From positions 124,001-188,000 of the forward strand of contig CP000875.1 in assembly GCA_000018565.1 (NCBI GenBank): a stretch of 64,000 nucleotides of DNA, in the 5' to 3' direction. Positions within the stretch are counted from its first letter, which is position 1; every line of letters begins with the position of its first letter. This document shows, one piece after another, positions 53,221 to 63,106 of this stretch. Source of the DNA: Herpetosiphon aurantiacus DSM 785 (lineage in GTDB: Bacteria > Chloroflexota > Chloroflexia > Chloroflexales > Herpetosiphonaceae). The position numbers and the translations under genes are program-made. Below the pieces are notes generated by a model. That model was not told the origin of the DNA. It searched no databases and saw only the letters and a program-made list of their open reading frames with translations.

Positions 53221-53242
53221 GGACACGCGCCGTTGCGTGTCC
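53221..53242 (-). terminator. Hairpin downstream of enolase
   Basis: GGACACGC pairs with GCGTGTCC around a 6-base loop; on the minus strand it is followed by a T-poor region with TATTTT further on. Confidence 0.6.
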
Positions 53243-53259
53243 TCAATGGTCAGTATCGA

Positions 53260-54630
<1,371 letters not shown>

Positions 54631-54639
54631 CTATCGAGC

Positions 54640-54803
54640 ATAAATTCAAAAGGCAAAAGGCAGAAATCATAATGGACATTAGAACATAGAGCAAAGAACA
54701 TCGAACATAGGGAATAATGCTATAGGCTATAGGAACATGTCTTAGCCCATAGCCAAACGCCAATAGCCAAATCTTCGTGCCCTTCGTGTCCTTCGTGGAT
54801 CAA
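54640..54803. repeat. Word repeats upstream of enolase
   Basis: CAAAAGGCAAAAGGCAG words (54647), ACATAGAGCAAAGAACATCG words (54677), CATAGCCAAACGCCAATAGC words (54750) and CTTCGTGTCCTTCGTGG words (54780) succeed each other in the 321-bp gap 54547-54867. No gene is visible. Confidence 0.72.
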
Positions 54804-54867
54804 AAAATAAGCTTTGTACCCTTTGCGGTTTCGGCTATGCTGAATCCTGACCCCTCGCCCCTGTTGC

Positions 54868-55554
54868 CTAGGCTACAACAACGGTTTCAACCCCATCCAA
54901 AAAGCCGTTAAGATCGGTGATGCGCACCCGCCCAACGTGTGGAGCAGCCAATGAGGCGGCTTTGACAACCGAGGTATAGGTGGCATCGAATGCGCCTTGT
55001 TTAATATAGCGTTCGCATTGTCGTCCTGAAATACCACTAATGCGCCGCCCGCTGGCATAAACCCCTGGCGTTTGCACAATGTAGGTTAATTGATCAGCGG
55101 CTAGCGCCGAGGCGATCATCTGGGCTGCCGTGTCGGCGTTGAGCAATTTCACCGCACCTGTGGCACTTTCCATCGCCAGCGGAGCTAAAACTGGCAACCA
55201 AGCCTGCTCTAGCAAATAGTGCAACACCTCAAAGCGCACGATTGGCTCATCGCTTTTGGGCAACAAATACATCAATTCTAAATCCGAGCCACATAAGCCG
55301 ATTGCTTGTAAATGATGTTGGGTCAGCGCAGCAACCAAACGCGGATTGATCCCGCCACGCAACGCCATGGCCGCAATTTCAGCCGCCGCCGGATGATTCG
55401 TGCCGCCAATAGCATTTAAGACGCGCGGCAAAATGCTGCCACCACCATGAATTAAAACCACTTGATCGTCGATGCTGCTTAAGGCGCTAATTAATGTTTG
55501 CAGTGAATCAGCGTGATCTACTTCGTAGCCGCTAATTTTGATTACGTGCGTCAT
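54868..55554 (-). CDS. Amino-acid kinase family protein, N-acetylglutamate kinase-like
   Basis: A 228-residue member of the amino acid kinase family, shorter than typical ArgB (about 280-300). It has VVLIHGGGSILPRVLNAIGG, then LKLLNADTAAQMIASALAAD-like segments (VKLLNADTAAQMIASALA) and LTYIVQTPGVYASG. The N-terminal motif reads HVIKISGYEVDHA rather than KxGGS, so phosphate binding may be altered. The ATG at 55554 follows GGGGA. It may be a LysZ- or ArgB-like paralogue; the substrate is uncertain. Confidence 0.75.
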   Translation of the reverse strand: MTHVIKISGYEVDHADSLQTLISALSSIDDQVVLIHGGGSILPRVLNAIGGTNHPAAAEIAAMALRGGINPRLVAALTQHHLQAIGLCGSDLELMYLLPKSDEPIVRFEVLHYLLEQAWLPVLAPLAMESATGAVKLLNADTAAQMIASALAADQLTYIVQTPGVYASGRRISGISGRQCERYIKQGAFDATYTSVVKAASLAAPHVGRVRITDLNGFLDGVETVVVA

Positions 55555-55640
55555 TGCTGTTGTCCCCATCTGTGTTGTGCTCAATTGTAACGAGGGGGGC
55601 TAGCAAACAATAGGATTAAAGATGACGAAGCGGTGACAGT

Positions 55641-56549
55641 TTATGTTGGCAATTGCGCTAATGCTTGCAACACATGGGTTCGCTCAGGAAAGCCATTGGT
55701 TGAGCCTTTGATTGCGATTTTGCTAGCAGCCACGTATTGCCCAAAACTCAGAGCTTGGCGTGGAGTTAAATCGCTAGCCAAACCAGCAATAAAGCCAGCA
55801 CAAAATGCATCGCCTGCCCCTGTTTTATCAACAACTGACCCAAGCTCAAAGGCTGGCTGATACTCGATTGTGTTGGTTGCTCGCACGCCGAGGGTTGCGC
55901 CATGATTGCCATGGGTTGCTACCACGATGTCAATCTCAAATTGTTGCCATAGGCGGCGCATGAATTCATGGCTATGCATGGCCAGTTGCTCGGTGCTAAG
56001 GATAATAATCGAAGCAGCTTGCAGAAAATCACGGTGATATTCGTCAATATCAACCAAGGCTTGTACATCGACAATGACCGTGCTGCCTGCGTCACGGGCG
56101 GCTTGGGCAACGTAACGACACCAGTTTTGAGTTGAGCAATAGACCCACTGGCTTTGTTCAAATAGCGTGGGTAACGCCGCTTCGGGGTAACGATAACGAT
56201 GCACTGCTTTGGGGTCGTTGATGCACTGACGATTCCCAGCAGCATCAATTAATACAACTGTGCGCGAGGTCGTTGGCCAATCGGGGCGAATGGAGTTGGT
56301 GGCTAAACCTTTGGCTTGTGCTAGTTGCTGCACTAGCTCGGCCATGCGATCTTGGCCGACCACGCTGCCAAAATGAACCTGATGCCCCAGCGCAGTTAAG
56401 CCAACCGCAACATTGGCCGCTGCTCCGCCAATCGCATCGCTAATGCCGTCGAAGCTAAACAGTGTATCGCCTTCATGCAGTGGAAATTGCCCAATCGAAA
56501 CACTAGTATCAAGATTAAGATCGCCAAAAACAACAATCGATTGCTCCAT
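55641..56549 (-). CDS. PfkB-family carbohydrate/nucleoside kinase
   Basis: A 302-residue ribokinase-family enzyme. FGDLNLDTSVSIG at the N-terminus, AIGGAAANVAVGLTALG (the first PfkB signature), and the second signature DKTGAGDAFCAGFIAG with catalytic aspartate are intact. Substrate could be a sugar or a nucleoside. GAGG is 9 bases before the ATG. It lies between the amino-acid kinase and the Nudix gene with 40-90-bp gaps, so an operon is possible. Confidence 0.87.
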   Translation of the reverse strand: MEQSIVVFGDLNLDTSVSIGQFPLHEGDTLFSFDGISDAIGGAAANVAVGLTALGHQVHFGSVVGQDRMAELVQQLAQAKGLATNSIRPDWPTTSRTVVLIDAAGNRQCINDPKAVHRYRYPEAALPTLFEQSQWVYCSTQNWCRYVAQAARDAGSTVIVDVQALVDIDEYHRDFLQAASIIILSTEQLAMHSHEFMRRLWQQFEIDIVVATHGNHGATLGVRATNTIEYQPAFELGSVVDKTGAGDAFCAGFIAGLASDLTPRQALSFGQYVAASKIAIKGSTNGFPERTHVLQALAQLPT

Positions 56550-56590
56550 TGTATTCGCCTCAAACTCAATAGTTTAGTGGCTGTTTGGGG

Positions 56591-57106
56591 CTAGCGCGGG
56601 TGGGCGATAATCCATGGGGCTTCGTACCAACCGACTTCATGGTTGGGTTGGTCGCGCCATTGCTGCAAAATATGCTGATGGAATGGGGCTAAAGCTGGGT
56701 ATTGATCAGGCGCAAACCAACCCATTTGATCAACCTCGCGTGAGGCTTGGAATGTTCCACCAACCAGCTTGCCACACACTACAAACTCAAATTTTGGGCG
56801 ATCACGAGTAACGCCAATTAATGCCAAGCGTTCAGCGCGAACGTGCAAGCCCGATTCTTCGTGTACTTCGCGTTCGAGGGTTTCGAGCGGCGATTCACCT
56901 TTGCTCATCCAGCCGCCAGGCATGCCCCACGGATGCGAGCGGCGATAGGTGTGATGGAATAATAATAACCGCCCCTGCTCGTCGGTGATAATGCCTGCCA
57001 CGCCCAGCAGAAAGTGCGGGTTGATCAGATTGGCCGCGAGCCAGTGCAAGCGTGGTGGTAAGCGAAAGCGTTTTAATAATGGGAAAATAAAGCTTGGTAA
57101 TTCCAT
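56591..57106 (-). CDS. Nudix hydrolase
   Basis: A 171-residue Nudix protein. The box GWMSKGESPLETLEREVHEE fits G-x5-E-x7-REUxEExGU and supplies the metal ligands. An N-terminal hydrophobic segment (FIFPLLKRFRLPP) and LLLFHHTYRRSHPWGMPGGW precede it. Substrate, a nucleoside diphosphate linked to another group, is unknown. ATG at 57106 with AAAGG 5 bases upstream; the longer frame from 57172 would overlap the HNH gene. Confidence 0.9.
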   Translation of the reverse strand: MELPSFIFPLLKRFRLPPRLHWLAANLINPHFLLGVAGIITDEQGRLLLFHHTYRRSHPWGMPGGWMSKGESPLETLEREVHEESGLHVRAERLALIGVTRDRPKFEFVVCGKLVGGTFQASREVDQMGWFAPDQYPALAPFHQHILQQWRDQPNHEVGWYEAPWIIAHPR

Positions 57107-57134
57107 AATTGCCTTTACTGCAAATTTACATAAT

Positions 57135-57806
57135 TTAAGTGTTGGATAGATTATTGTTATGATAATCGACACTTTCAGGATCGATTAGATGGTTTGGATG
57201 GGAGTGTAATGTAGAAAAATCGATTCTAATTGCTCCATAATCTAATAAAGCATGGTGATTAGGGCAAACACATAATACATTTTCTACAATATCTTCGCCT
57301 TGATGAACTCCACCTAATGGCCGAATATGATGACATTCAGCATAAAATTTATCTTGACCAATTTGGAGCCTGATGCCACAGATTTGGCAAGCATAGTTAT
57401 AAATATATTTTACCCACGAACTAACTTTGGTATCTCGCTGAATACGATCAATAGTATTAATTGTTCTGCGCGTTAACCGATTTCCTGCTGGCTTATTGTT
57501 AACTTTAATGCGGCTAATAGTTTCAATTGGTAAATTTTTACTTAACTTAATATATTCTTTTATTGAGGCAATACCTTGTGGTACTCTAACATCTTTGCGT
57601 ATGCGAAGAGATGGCGAATTAAAAAATTCGTCATCTGTTTCAAAGAGAATATACCCATGGGCATCAAAAAGCACACCAGGAAATTTCTTAAGTTGGTGAT
57701 ACCAATTTCCATCTTTATGATAGAGGGCATGTTTAGCTCCAATACCCCAAAAGTTGTTTAAGAAATTCCCTGTAACAGGTTTGATTTCTTTTTTAATCAT
57801 AGCCAT
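57135..57806 (-). CDS. HNH endonuclease
   Basis: A 223-residue protein with a C-terminal HNH nuclease: ACQICGIRLQIGQDKFYAEC, HHIRPLGGVHQGED and LCVCPNHHALLDYGAI give the zinc cysteines, the catalytic histidine and asparagine. The N-terminal 130 residues are unassigned and may select DNA. Strongly A/T-rich compared with neighbours, which suggests horizontal transfer. No methylase is adjacent. AAGGA lies before the ATG. It could be a restriction or homing-type nuclease. Confidence 0.83.
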   Translation of the reverse strand: MAMIKKEIKPVTGNFLNNFWGIGAKHALYHKDGNWYHQLKKFPGVLFDAHGYILFETDDEFFNSPSLRIRKDVRVPQGIASIKEYIKLSKNLPIETISRIKVNNKPAGNRLTRRTINTIDRIQRDTKVSSWVKYIYNYACQICGIRLQIGQDKFYAECHHIRPLGGVHQGEDIVENVLCVCPNHHALLDYGAIRIDFSTLHSHPNHLIDPESVDYHNNNLSNT

Positions 57807-57902
57807 CCTTCGAAATAGTACGATAGGATTCGTGAATTCTATAAATATACATTAAGATTTAACCCTAAAATAGCGAATATCATCCCTTAATTTGTAAAAA
57901 GT

Positions 57903-57955
57903 AGAACATCCTAGTTGACAGAACATATGTATTTTTCTATAATAAAGACTAGAAC
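57903..57955 (+). promoter_or_regulatory. lexA promoter with AGAAC half-sites
   Basis: An exact sigma-70 promoter, TTGACA (57915-57920), 17-base spacer and TATAAT (57938-57943). Three direct AGAAC words at 57903, 57920 and 57951 surround it, the first two separated by 17 bases. These could be LexA sites, though they are not a recognised SOS box. Confidence 0.7.
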
Positions 57956-58015
57956 GTCTATTCGTGTATGGCTGAATACCCACAGCCTCGTCGGCCCTGA
58001 AAGGAAGGCGCTTCA

Positions 58016-58660
58016 ATGAGCGGATTATCGCAACGCCAACAACGGATCTATGATTACATCAAGCAATTTATTCGCACAAATGGCTATGCTCCGGCGATTC
58101 GCGATATTCAACGCGAGTTAAGTATTTCATCAACCTCGGTGGTTGCATATAACTTACGCGCCCTCGAAAGCAAAGGCCATATCCGCCGCGAAGGTAATAT
58201 CTCGCGAGCTATCGAATTGATCAATGCTGAGCAACCACTGCCAACCGTGCTTGGTGGCCAACGCGTGCCAGTGCTGGGCGTAATTGCCGCTGGTCAGCCT
58301 ATTCCAGTGCCCAACGATTCGGCCAACTCCGACGATTCGGTGTTAGTGCCCGAGGAAATTGTTGGCAACGATAAGCTGGGCGATGTGTATGCCTTGCGAG
58401 TCAAAGGCTATTCGATGGTCGATGCCTTGATTGCCGATGGCGATATTGTGCTCTTGCGCTATCAGGCAACCGCCGAAAATGGCGAGATGGTTGCAGCCCG
58501 CATTCGCGATGAAAACGAAGTTACTTTGAAACGGATCTACTGGGAAGGTGACCGCGTGCGGTTGCAACCAGCCAACGTTACCATGGAAGCAATGTACTAT
58601 CCATCAACCAATGTGGAAGTGCAAGGCCGTGTGGTTGGGGTGATTCGTAACCTCGGCTAA
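58016..58660 (+). CDS. lexA: LexA repressor
   Basis: A 214-residue SOS repressor. The winged helix includes IRTNGYAPAIRDIQRELSIS and VVAYNLRALESKGHIRREG. The self-cleavage Ala-Gly is in VLGVIAAGQPIPV, the catalytic Ser in VKGYSMVDALIADGD and the Lys in EVTLKRIYW. The C-terminus is the peptidase S24 fold. AAGGAAGG lies before the ATG. It has a consensus promoter and its own terminator, so it is a single-gene operon. Confidence 0.96.
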   Translation: MSGLSQRQQRIYDYIKQFIRTNGYAPAIRDIQRELSISSTSVVAYNLRALESKGHIRREGNISRAIELINAEQPLPTVLGGQRVPVLGVIAAGQPIPVPNDSANSDDSVLVPEEIVGNDKLGDVYALRVKGYSMVDALIADGDIVLLRYQATAENGEMVAARIRDENEVTLKRIYWEGDRVRLQPANVTMEAMYYPSTNVEVQGRVVGVIRNLG

Positions 58661-58687
58661 AAGCTGAACTTCACGTGATAAACCCAA

Positions 58688-58714
58688 GGGACGGAATTAT
58701 TTCCGTCCCTTTTT
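58688..58714. terminator. Bidirectional terminator after lexA
   Basis: GGGACGGAA pairs with TTCCGTCCC around a TTAT loop and is followed by five T. The convergent small gene ends inside the stem. Confidence 0.93.
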
Positions 58715-58993
58715 GTTGCTGCGTTGGTTGATCTTCTCTTGGGTTTCGATCAATTTGGCTTGTTGTTCTTGCAGTTTGTGCTGTTCTTGGGCTTTTTGTA
58801 ATGCAGCCTCGCCTAATTTGATGCCAACGTTTTTCATCTCTTGGTCGTAGGCTCGTTTGCCCCGCCACAACAAAAACGGAATCAACACAGGCCACCATGG
58901 CCGCAAATCTTGGAATTTCTGGCGATAAGCCTCAACTTGGGCGCGAACTTTGGTGATATTGCTGAAGGTGGATAAGATTTTTTGTTTGACCAT
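58697..58993 (-). CDS. Small single-helix membrane protein with coiled coil
   Basis: A 98-residue protein of unknown function. A short hydrophobic segment (WWPVLIPFLLWRG) is followed by a charged coiled coil (LGEAALQKAQEQHKLQEQQA). Starts at ATG 58993 with GGGAG about 8 bases upstream. The last codons lie in the shared lexA terminator hairpin. No family recognised. Confidence 0.6.
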   Translation of the reverse strand: MVKQKILSTFSNITKVRAQVEAYRQKFQDLRPWWPVLIPFLLWRGKRAYDQEMKNVGIKLGEAALQKAQEQHKLQEQQAKLIETQEKINQRSNKKGRK

Positions 58994-59084
58994 CACGCAT
59001 ACTCCCGACTAAAGCTAGTTGCATTATAGCTGAGATCGCTAAGGCTTGGCAGTTTTGATACCAAGCCTTGGCAACTACCACCAT

Positions 59085-60431
59085 TTAATTAGCTTCGCCC
59101 AAACCTTCGTAGGCAGCGACGGCTAAGCCTGCCCCGACGCTGGTAAATGGATCTTGCTCACGCAGCCGATCTTCGGTAAAGCGGTCGGCTAATAATTTGA
59201 TAAAACGCGGAATCCGCGAAGAACCGCCGGTGCGCAACACTACATCAATTTGCTCGTGGCTCAAGCCAGCCGCGCGAACCGTGCGATCAACACAATCACC
59301 GATGGCACGAGCTTCGGGGCCAACGAGGCGCTCAAATTCAAAGCGTGGCAGCAAATGATCAAAATCAATATCTTTAACATGCATGCTAATTTCAACTTGG
59401 CGTTCGCTGGAAAGCCGCCGTTTAGCCTCTTCCGCATGCTCATACAGCACCAACCCATAATTTTCGCGGACTAATGAGCGCAAGGCCTTGAGTTCTTTGG
59501 GCTTATCACTGGTGCGCACCGATTCTTCGATGATGTCGAGCATTTTGGGTGTGTGCATTTCGAGAATATTTTGCCAATTGTCGAGGTGCTCCATCAAAGC
59601 AGCGGGCAAGGGCAATTTGCGTGGGCCAAGTCGAGCGCCATCACCAAAATATTGGCGTAAGGCTCCCGTAACAATTTTGCTATCGAGCACATCGCCGCCA
59701 ATTGGCACACCATCGGTCGCTAGCACTTGGCGTTTGGCCCCATCAATTGCCATTACGGTTACGTCGAGCGTCCCGCCGCCAAAGTCGAAGACGATAATAT
59801 TGCGGCGTTCGCGTTGACTGGCAGCAAAGGCATGGGCTGCCGCGACAGGTTCGGGCATAAAACTCACATTTGGCAAATCGGCCAATTCGCAGGCCTCACG
59901 CATCCGCCGAATCGCCAACGCATCGCCTTCCGCTGTGCTGGCATAGTGCACAGGCCGCCCAACTGTAATCGCGCTAATTTTCTCGCCAGTGAAACGTTCG
60001 ATCTCACGGCGAATTGCCCGTAGGATTTTGGCGATCAATTCTTCGAGGGTCGTTTCTTGGCCAAACACATTGGTTTTGATGTAGGATGGATCGCGCAGCA
60101 TGGTTTTGATCGATTGAAATAAACGGCCTGGTGGGTTGCTATCGACCAAGCCTTCGACGGCCTGCGTGATTGTGCCAACCCCTGCATAGGTGTTGGTAAC
60201 TGTGCCAAGATAGCGTCGCTCGTAGACGATTTCGCGGCCAACGTTGCCCTCAGTAAAGGCATTAATTGCCGCGCGGCCAATCCGTTGCTGGCCTTCGGGC
60301 GTGATAAATAAGGCAGTGCGTAACACATTGGGATTTGCCGCTACGGAGTCTAGCGGAACCAAGCTTACGTTTGCGCCGTCGTAAATTGCTGCGGTCGTAT
60401 TAGTTGTTCCGAAATCTAAGCCTACCCGCAT
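59085..60431 (-). CDS. Hsp70/actin-fold ATPase (YegD-like)
   Basis: A 448-residue Hsp70-superfamily ATPase without the peptide-binding domain of DnaK (about 600-640 residues). Phosphate loops are VGLDFGTTNTTAAIYDG and IIVFDFGGGTLDVTVMAIDG; the adenosine motif is VVLRTGGSSRIPRFIKLLAD. Resembles YegD-type chaperone-like proteins of unknown client. The gene is monocistronic, with its promoter in the repeat-containing gap downstream of it on the plus strand. Confidence 0.85.
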   Translation of the reverse strand: MRVGLDFGTTNTTAAIYDGANVSLVPLDSVAANPNVLRTALFITPEGQQRIGRAAINAFTEGNVGREIVYERRYLGTVTNTYAGVGTITQAVEGLVDSNPPGRLFQSIKTMLRDPSYIKTNVFGQETTLEELIAKILRAIRREIERFTGEKISAITVGRPVHYASTAEGDALAIRRMREACELADLPNVSFMPEPVAAAHAFAASQRERRNIIVFDFGGGTLDVTVMAIDGAKRQVLATDGVPIGGDVLDSKIVTGALRQYFGDGARLGPRKLPLPAALMEHLDNWQNILEMHTPKMLDIIEESVRTSDKPKELKALRSLVRENYGLVLYEHAEEAKRRLSSERQVEISMHVKDIDFDHLLPRFEFERLVGPEARAIGDCVDRTVRAAGLSHEQIDVVLRTGGSSRIPRFIKLLADRFTEDRLREQDPFTSVGAGLAVAAYEGLGEAN

Positions 60432-60886
60432 TGCAATGCCTCCTAATTAAGCTGGATGAGTTGCACGGCGAAATGCCGCCCAAACCCAAAACTGGGGGGC
60501 GGCTGGTGCAGAACATTGATTGTAACAAAGCATTTTGCTACCCATGATCGGTCTTAGGACGGATGTTGCTTGGGCAATGTTGAGTTTTTTCAAAACGCTG
60601 CTTGGCTTGATCCACTCGTCATCAGGGAATTATCGATATCAATGAATTTTGAAGCTTTGACATGATCACCACCCCTCCGCCCCGCCTCAAGGCGGGGAAC
60701 GCAGGGTGTTTTCATCCCCCTGCACCCCCTAAAATGACAATTTAGCAAGGGCAAGCTATTGCTAGTCGAGCAACGAACTGTGGTTGATAAATAAAATCTA
60801 GCCTAAATTCCATCGTTGGTTGGTTGCAGGCTTGCCAGCCCTCGATTAAGCTAGGCCTAGTATTGTTCGCTGAGGAGCTTTCGCGT
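60432..60886. other. Intergenic gap between Hsp70-like and deacetylase genes
   Basis: The 455-bp gap between two divergent genes contains repeat family 2 copy 3 at 60662-60735. No gene or clear promoter pair stands out. Confidence 0.45.
60662..60735. repeat. Dispersed palindromic repeat, family 2, copy 3
   Basis: Same direction as the copy at 3791: GATCACCACCCCTCCGCC, then the hairpin CCCGCCTCAAGGCGGGG, GCAGGGTGTTTTCATCCCCC and TGCACCCCCT. Confidence 0.8.
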
Positions 60887-61924
60887 ATGAGCCTCGCTCT
60901 CATTTCACACGATCATTATCTCGACCACGATCAGCCTGAGCACCCCGAAAATGCCAATCGGCTACGGGCGATTCATGCCATGCTGGCAGCTGATTATGAA
61001 TTGCAACAGCACTTAACCCCGCTTGCACCACGCCATGCAACTGCTGCTGAAATCGAGGCGGTGCATGTGCCAAGCCATTTGCCAACCCTACAACGGATGG
61101 CCCAATTTGGCGATTGGGCTGATGCTGAAACCTATATTTTGCCAGATTCGGTCGAGATTGCCCAACTTGCTGCTGGCGGCGCGATTGTCGCGACTGATGC
61201 AGTGCTCAGTGGTCGGCATGCCAATAGTTTTGCTTTGGTTCGCCCACCAGGCCATCATGCGACCGCCGACCAAGCTATGGGATTTTGCTTGTTCAATAAT
61301 GCGGCGATTGCGGCGGCCTTTGCTCAACGTGAATATGGCCTCAAACGAGTGGCAATTTTGGATTGGGACGTGCATCATGGCAACGGAACCCAAGATATTT
61401 TCTACCAAAACCCCGATGTGCTCTACATCTCGACCCATGGCTGGCCGCTTTGGCCCAACTCAGGTCATTGGAAGGAGATGGGCGCGAACGCTGGATTGGG
61501 CACGACCCTTAACTTGCCATTACGCCCATTAACTGGCGATATGGGTTTTCATCTGGTGTTTGAACAAGCGATTGCCCCAGCTATTCGGCGCTTCAAGCCT
61601 GAGTTATTGATCATCTCGGCGGGCTATGATGCGCATATTTACGACCCATTGGGGAATTTGGCACTCTCCACTGGCGGTTATGCCCAGCTATCGTCGATCG
61701 TGTATAATTTAGCCGCCGAGTGCTGCGATGGACGCTTGGTGGGCTTGCTTGAGGGTGGTTACAACCTCGAAGCCCTCGCTCAAAGCCTCACTGCAACGCT
61801 GCAAACATGGGTTTCTGGTCAGCCTGCCCCGATTTTCAATCAAGAAGTCAGTCATACCCCAGAACCCGATGTTACCTGGCTGATCGAGCATCTCCGCCGC
61901 GAACATCCGCTTTTGAAGGGATGA
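60887..61924 (+). CDS. Histone deacetylase / acetoin utilisation-type amidohydrolase
   Basis: A 345-residue zinc amidohydrolase of the histone deacetylase superfamily. HPENANRLRAIHAML, RPPGHHAT with the catalytic histidines, DWDVHHGNGTQDIF with zinc ligands, ISTHGWPLWP and ISAGYDAHIYDPLG are present. In bacteria these enzymes deacylate polyamines or lysines (acetylpolyamine amidohydrolase, AcuC). ATG at 60887 has GAGGAG upstream; the frame from 60824 is not preferred. Confidence 0.9.
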   Translation: MSLALISHDHYLDHDQPEHPENANRLRAIHAMLAADYELQQHLTPLAPRHATAAEIEAVHVPSHLPTLQRMAQFGDWADAETYILPDSVEIAQLAAGGAIVATDAVLSGRHANSFALVRPPGHHATADQAMGFCLFNNAAIAAAFAQREYGLKRVAILDWDVHHGNGTQDIFYQNPDVLYISTHGWPLWPNSGHWKEMGANAGLGTTLNLPLRPLTGDMGFHLVFEQAIAPAIRRFKPELLIISAGYDAHIYDPLGNLALSTGGYAQLSSIVYNLAAECCDGRLVGLLEGGYNLEALAQSLTATLQTWVSGQPAPIFNQEVSHTPEPDVTWLIEHLRREHPLLKG

Positions 61925-61927
61925 ATT

Positions 61928-62332
61928 ATGAGGGCAGAAGGCAGAAGGCAGAAGGCAAAAATCAAAATAGGGATGAAGAACATAGAGCATAGAGGTACTG
62001 GATTCTAGGGTTAACCACGGCGTGATTCCCTCACCCCCTTGCCCCCTCTCCCGCCCAGCAGGCGAGGGGGAATCACGCTCGGAGTGCTCCCCTCGCCCGC
62101 CGCAGTGGGAGAGGGGCTGGGGGTGAGGGACGGTTAGAACTGGTTGTTCATCCTATGAACCATTACACATAAGAATATAGAACATAGGGATCGCGGATCG
62201 GGGGCTGGGCTTGGGAATAGGCTATTGACGCTTGGCTATCGGAACGTTTTGGAATTTCAAACTAGCCCATAGCCCATCCCAGACCGATCCCCAACCCCCG
62301 ATCCCCGACCCGCAATACATACAAGGACACTT
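61928..62332. repeat. Word repeats and inverted repeat region before hisH
   Basis: GGCAGAAGGCAGAAGGCAG (61934), ACATAGAGCATAGAGG (61980), the family 1 repeat at 62028-62129, AATAGGCTATTGACGC words (62215) and GATCCCCAACCCCCGATCCC words (62285) fill the 408-bp gap. No gene is visible. Confidence 0.7.
62028..62129. repeat. Dispersed ~100-bp nested inverted repeat, family 1, copy D
   Basis: CCCTCACCCCCTTGCCCCCT opens and GGGGCTGGGGGTGAGGGA closes; inner arms GCAGGCGAGGGGG and CCCCTCGCCCGC. Nearly the same as the copy at 12168, although 50 kb away. Confidence 0.88.
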
Positions 62333-62965
62333 ATGATTGCAGTGATCAATTATGGAGCTGGCAACTTGCCCAATGCAGTGCGAGCCTTGGAATATGTTCA
62401 AGCCCCGATCGAAGTGGTGACTGATCCAGCGGCAGTACGGGCGGCGCAGGCAGTGGTTTTGCCTGGCGTTGGCGCAACCGCCGATACCATGCGCTCGTTG
62501 CGTGAAATGGGCATGGATTCAGCAATTCGCGAGGTGATTGCTCGCGGAACGCCATTTTTGGGCATTTGTGTGGGTATGCAAGTGCTGGCCGAGCAAAGCG
62601 AAGAATTTGGCTTGCACGAATGCCTTGGCTTAGTGCCAGGCACGATTCGCCGCTTCGATCAAGGCTTGAAAGTACCACAAATTGGCTGGAACGGCGTGCA
62701 GCACGATGGCAGCGCCTTGTGGGATGGGATTCCCAACGGAGCTGAATTTTATTTTGTGCATTCCTATTATTTAGCAACTGACGATGTAGCTTTGGTCACT
62801 GGCCGTACCGAGTATGGTCTGAATTTTCCGGCAGCGATTGCCCGCGATAATATTACTGCTGTCCAGTTTCACCCCGAAAAAAGCGGCCAATGGGGGCTAA
62901 AATTGCTGGGGAATTGGGTTGAATTGGCACTGAGTCGGGGTTCAGGGGTCGGGGATCGGGCGTAA
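62333..62965 (+). CDS. hisH: Imidazole glycerol phosphate synthase, glutamine amidotransferase subunit
   Basis: A 210-residue class I glutaminase of histidine synthesis, which feeds ammonia to His[19 protein letters not shown] at the start, GVGATADTM, the nucleophile in [14 protein letters not shown], the catalytic [16 protein letters not shown]. The last ten residues ([10 protein letters not shown]) are encoded by a GGGGTCGGGGATCGGG intergenic word repeat, so the natural C-terminus, near ELAL, has been extended. It is followed 142 bp later by hisA, though hisF is not seen. Confidence 0.94.
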   Translation: MIAVINYGAGNLPNAVRALEYVQAPIEVVTDPAAVRAAQAVVLPGVGATADTMRSLREMGMDSAIREVIARGTPFLGICVGMQVLAEQSEEFGLHECLGLVPGTIRRFDQGLKVPQIGWNGVQHDGSALWDGIPNGAEFYFVHSYYLATDDVALVTGRTEYGLNFPAAIARDNITAVQFHPEKSGQWGLKLLGNWVELALSRGSGVGDRA

Positions 62966-63106
62966 CATTCAAGCAATCTCAATATTATAGAGCTATAACA
63001 AGGCGATGATAGAGCGCAGCAGGATCGTATAAAACTGGGCTGGTTTGGCAAACATAGCCGATCCCCAACCCCCAAAACCCGATCCCCAATGACTTTTAGG
63101 AGAACC

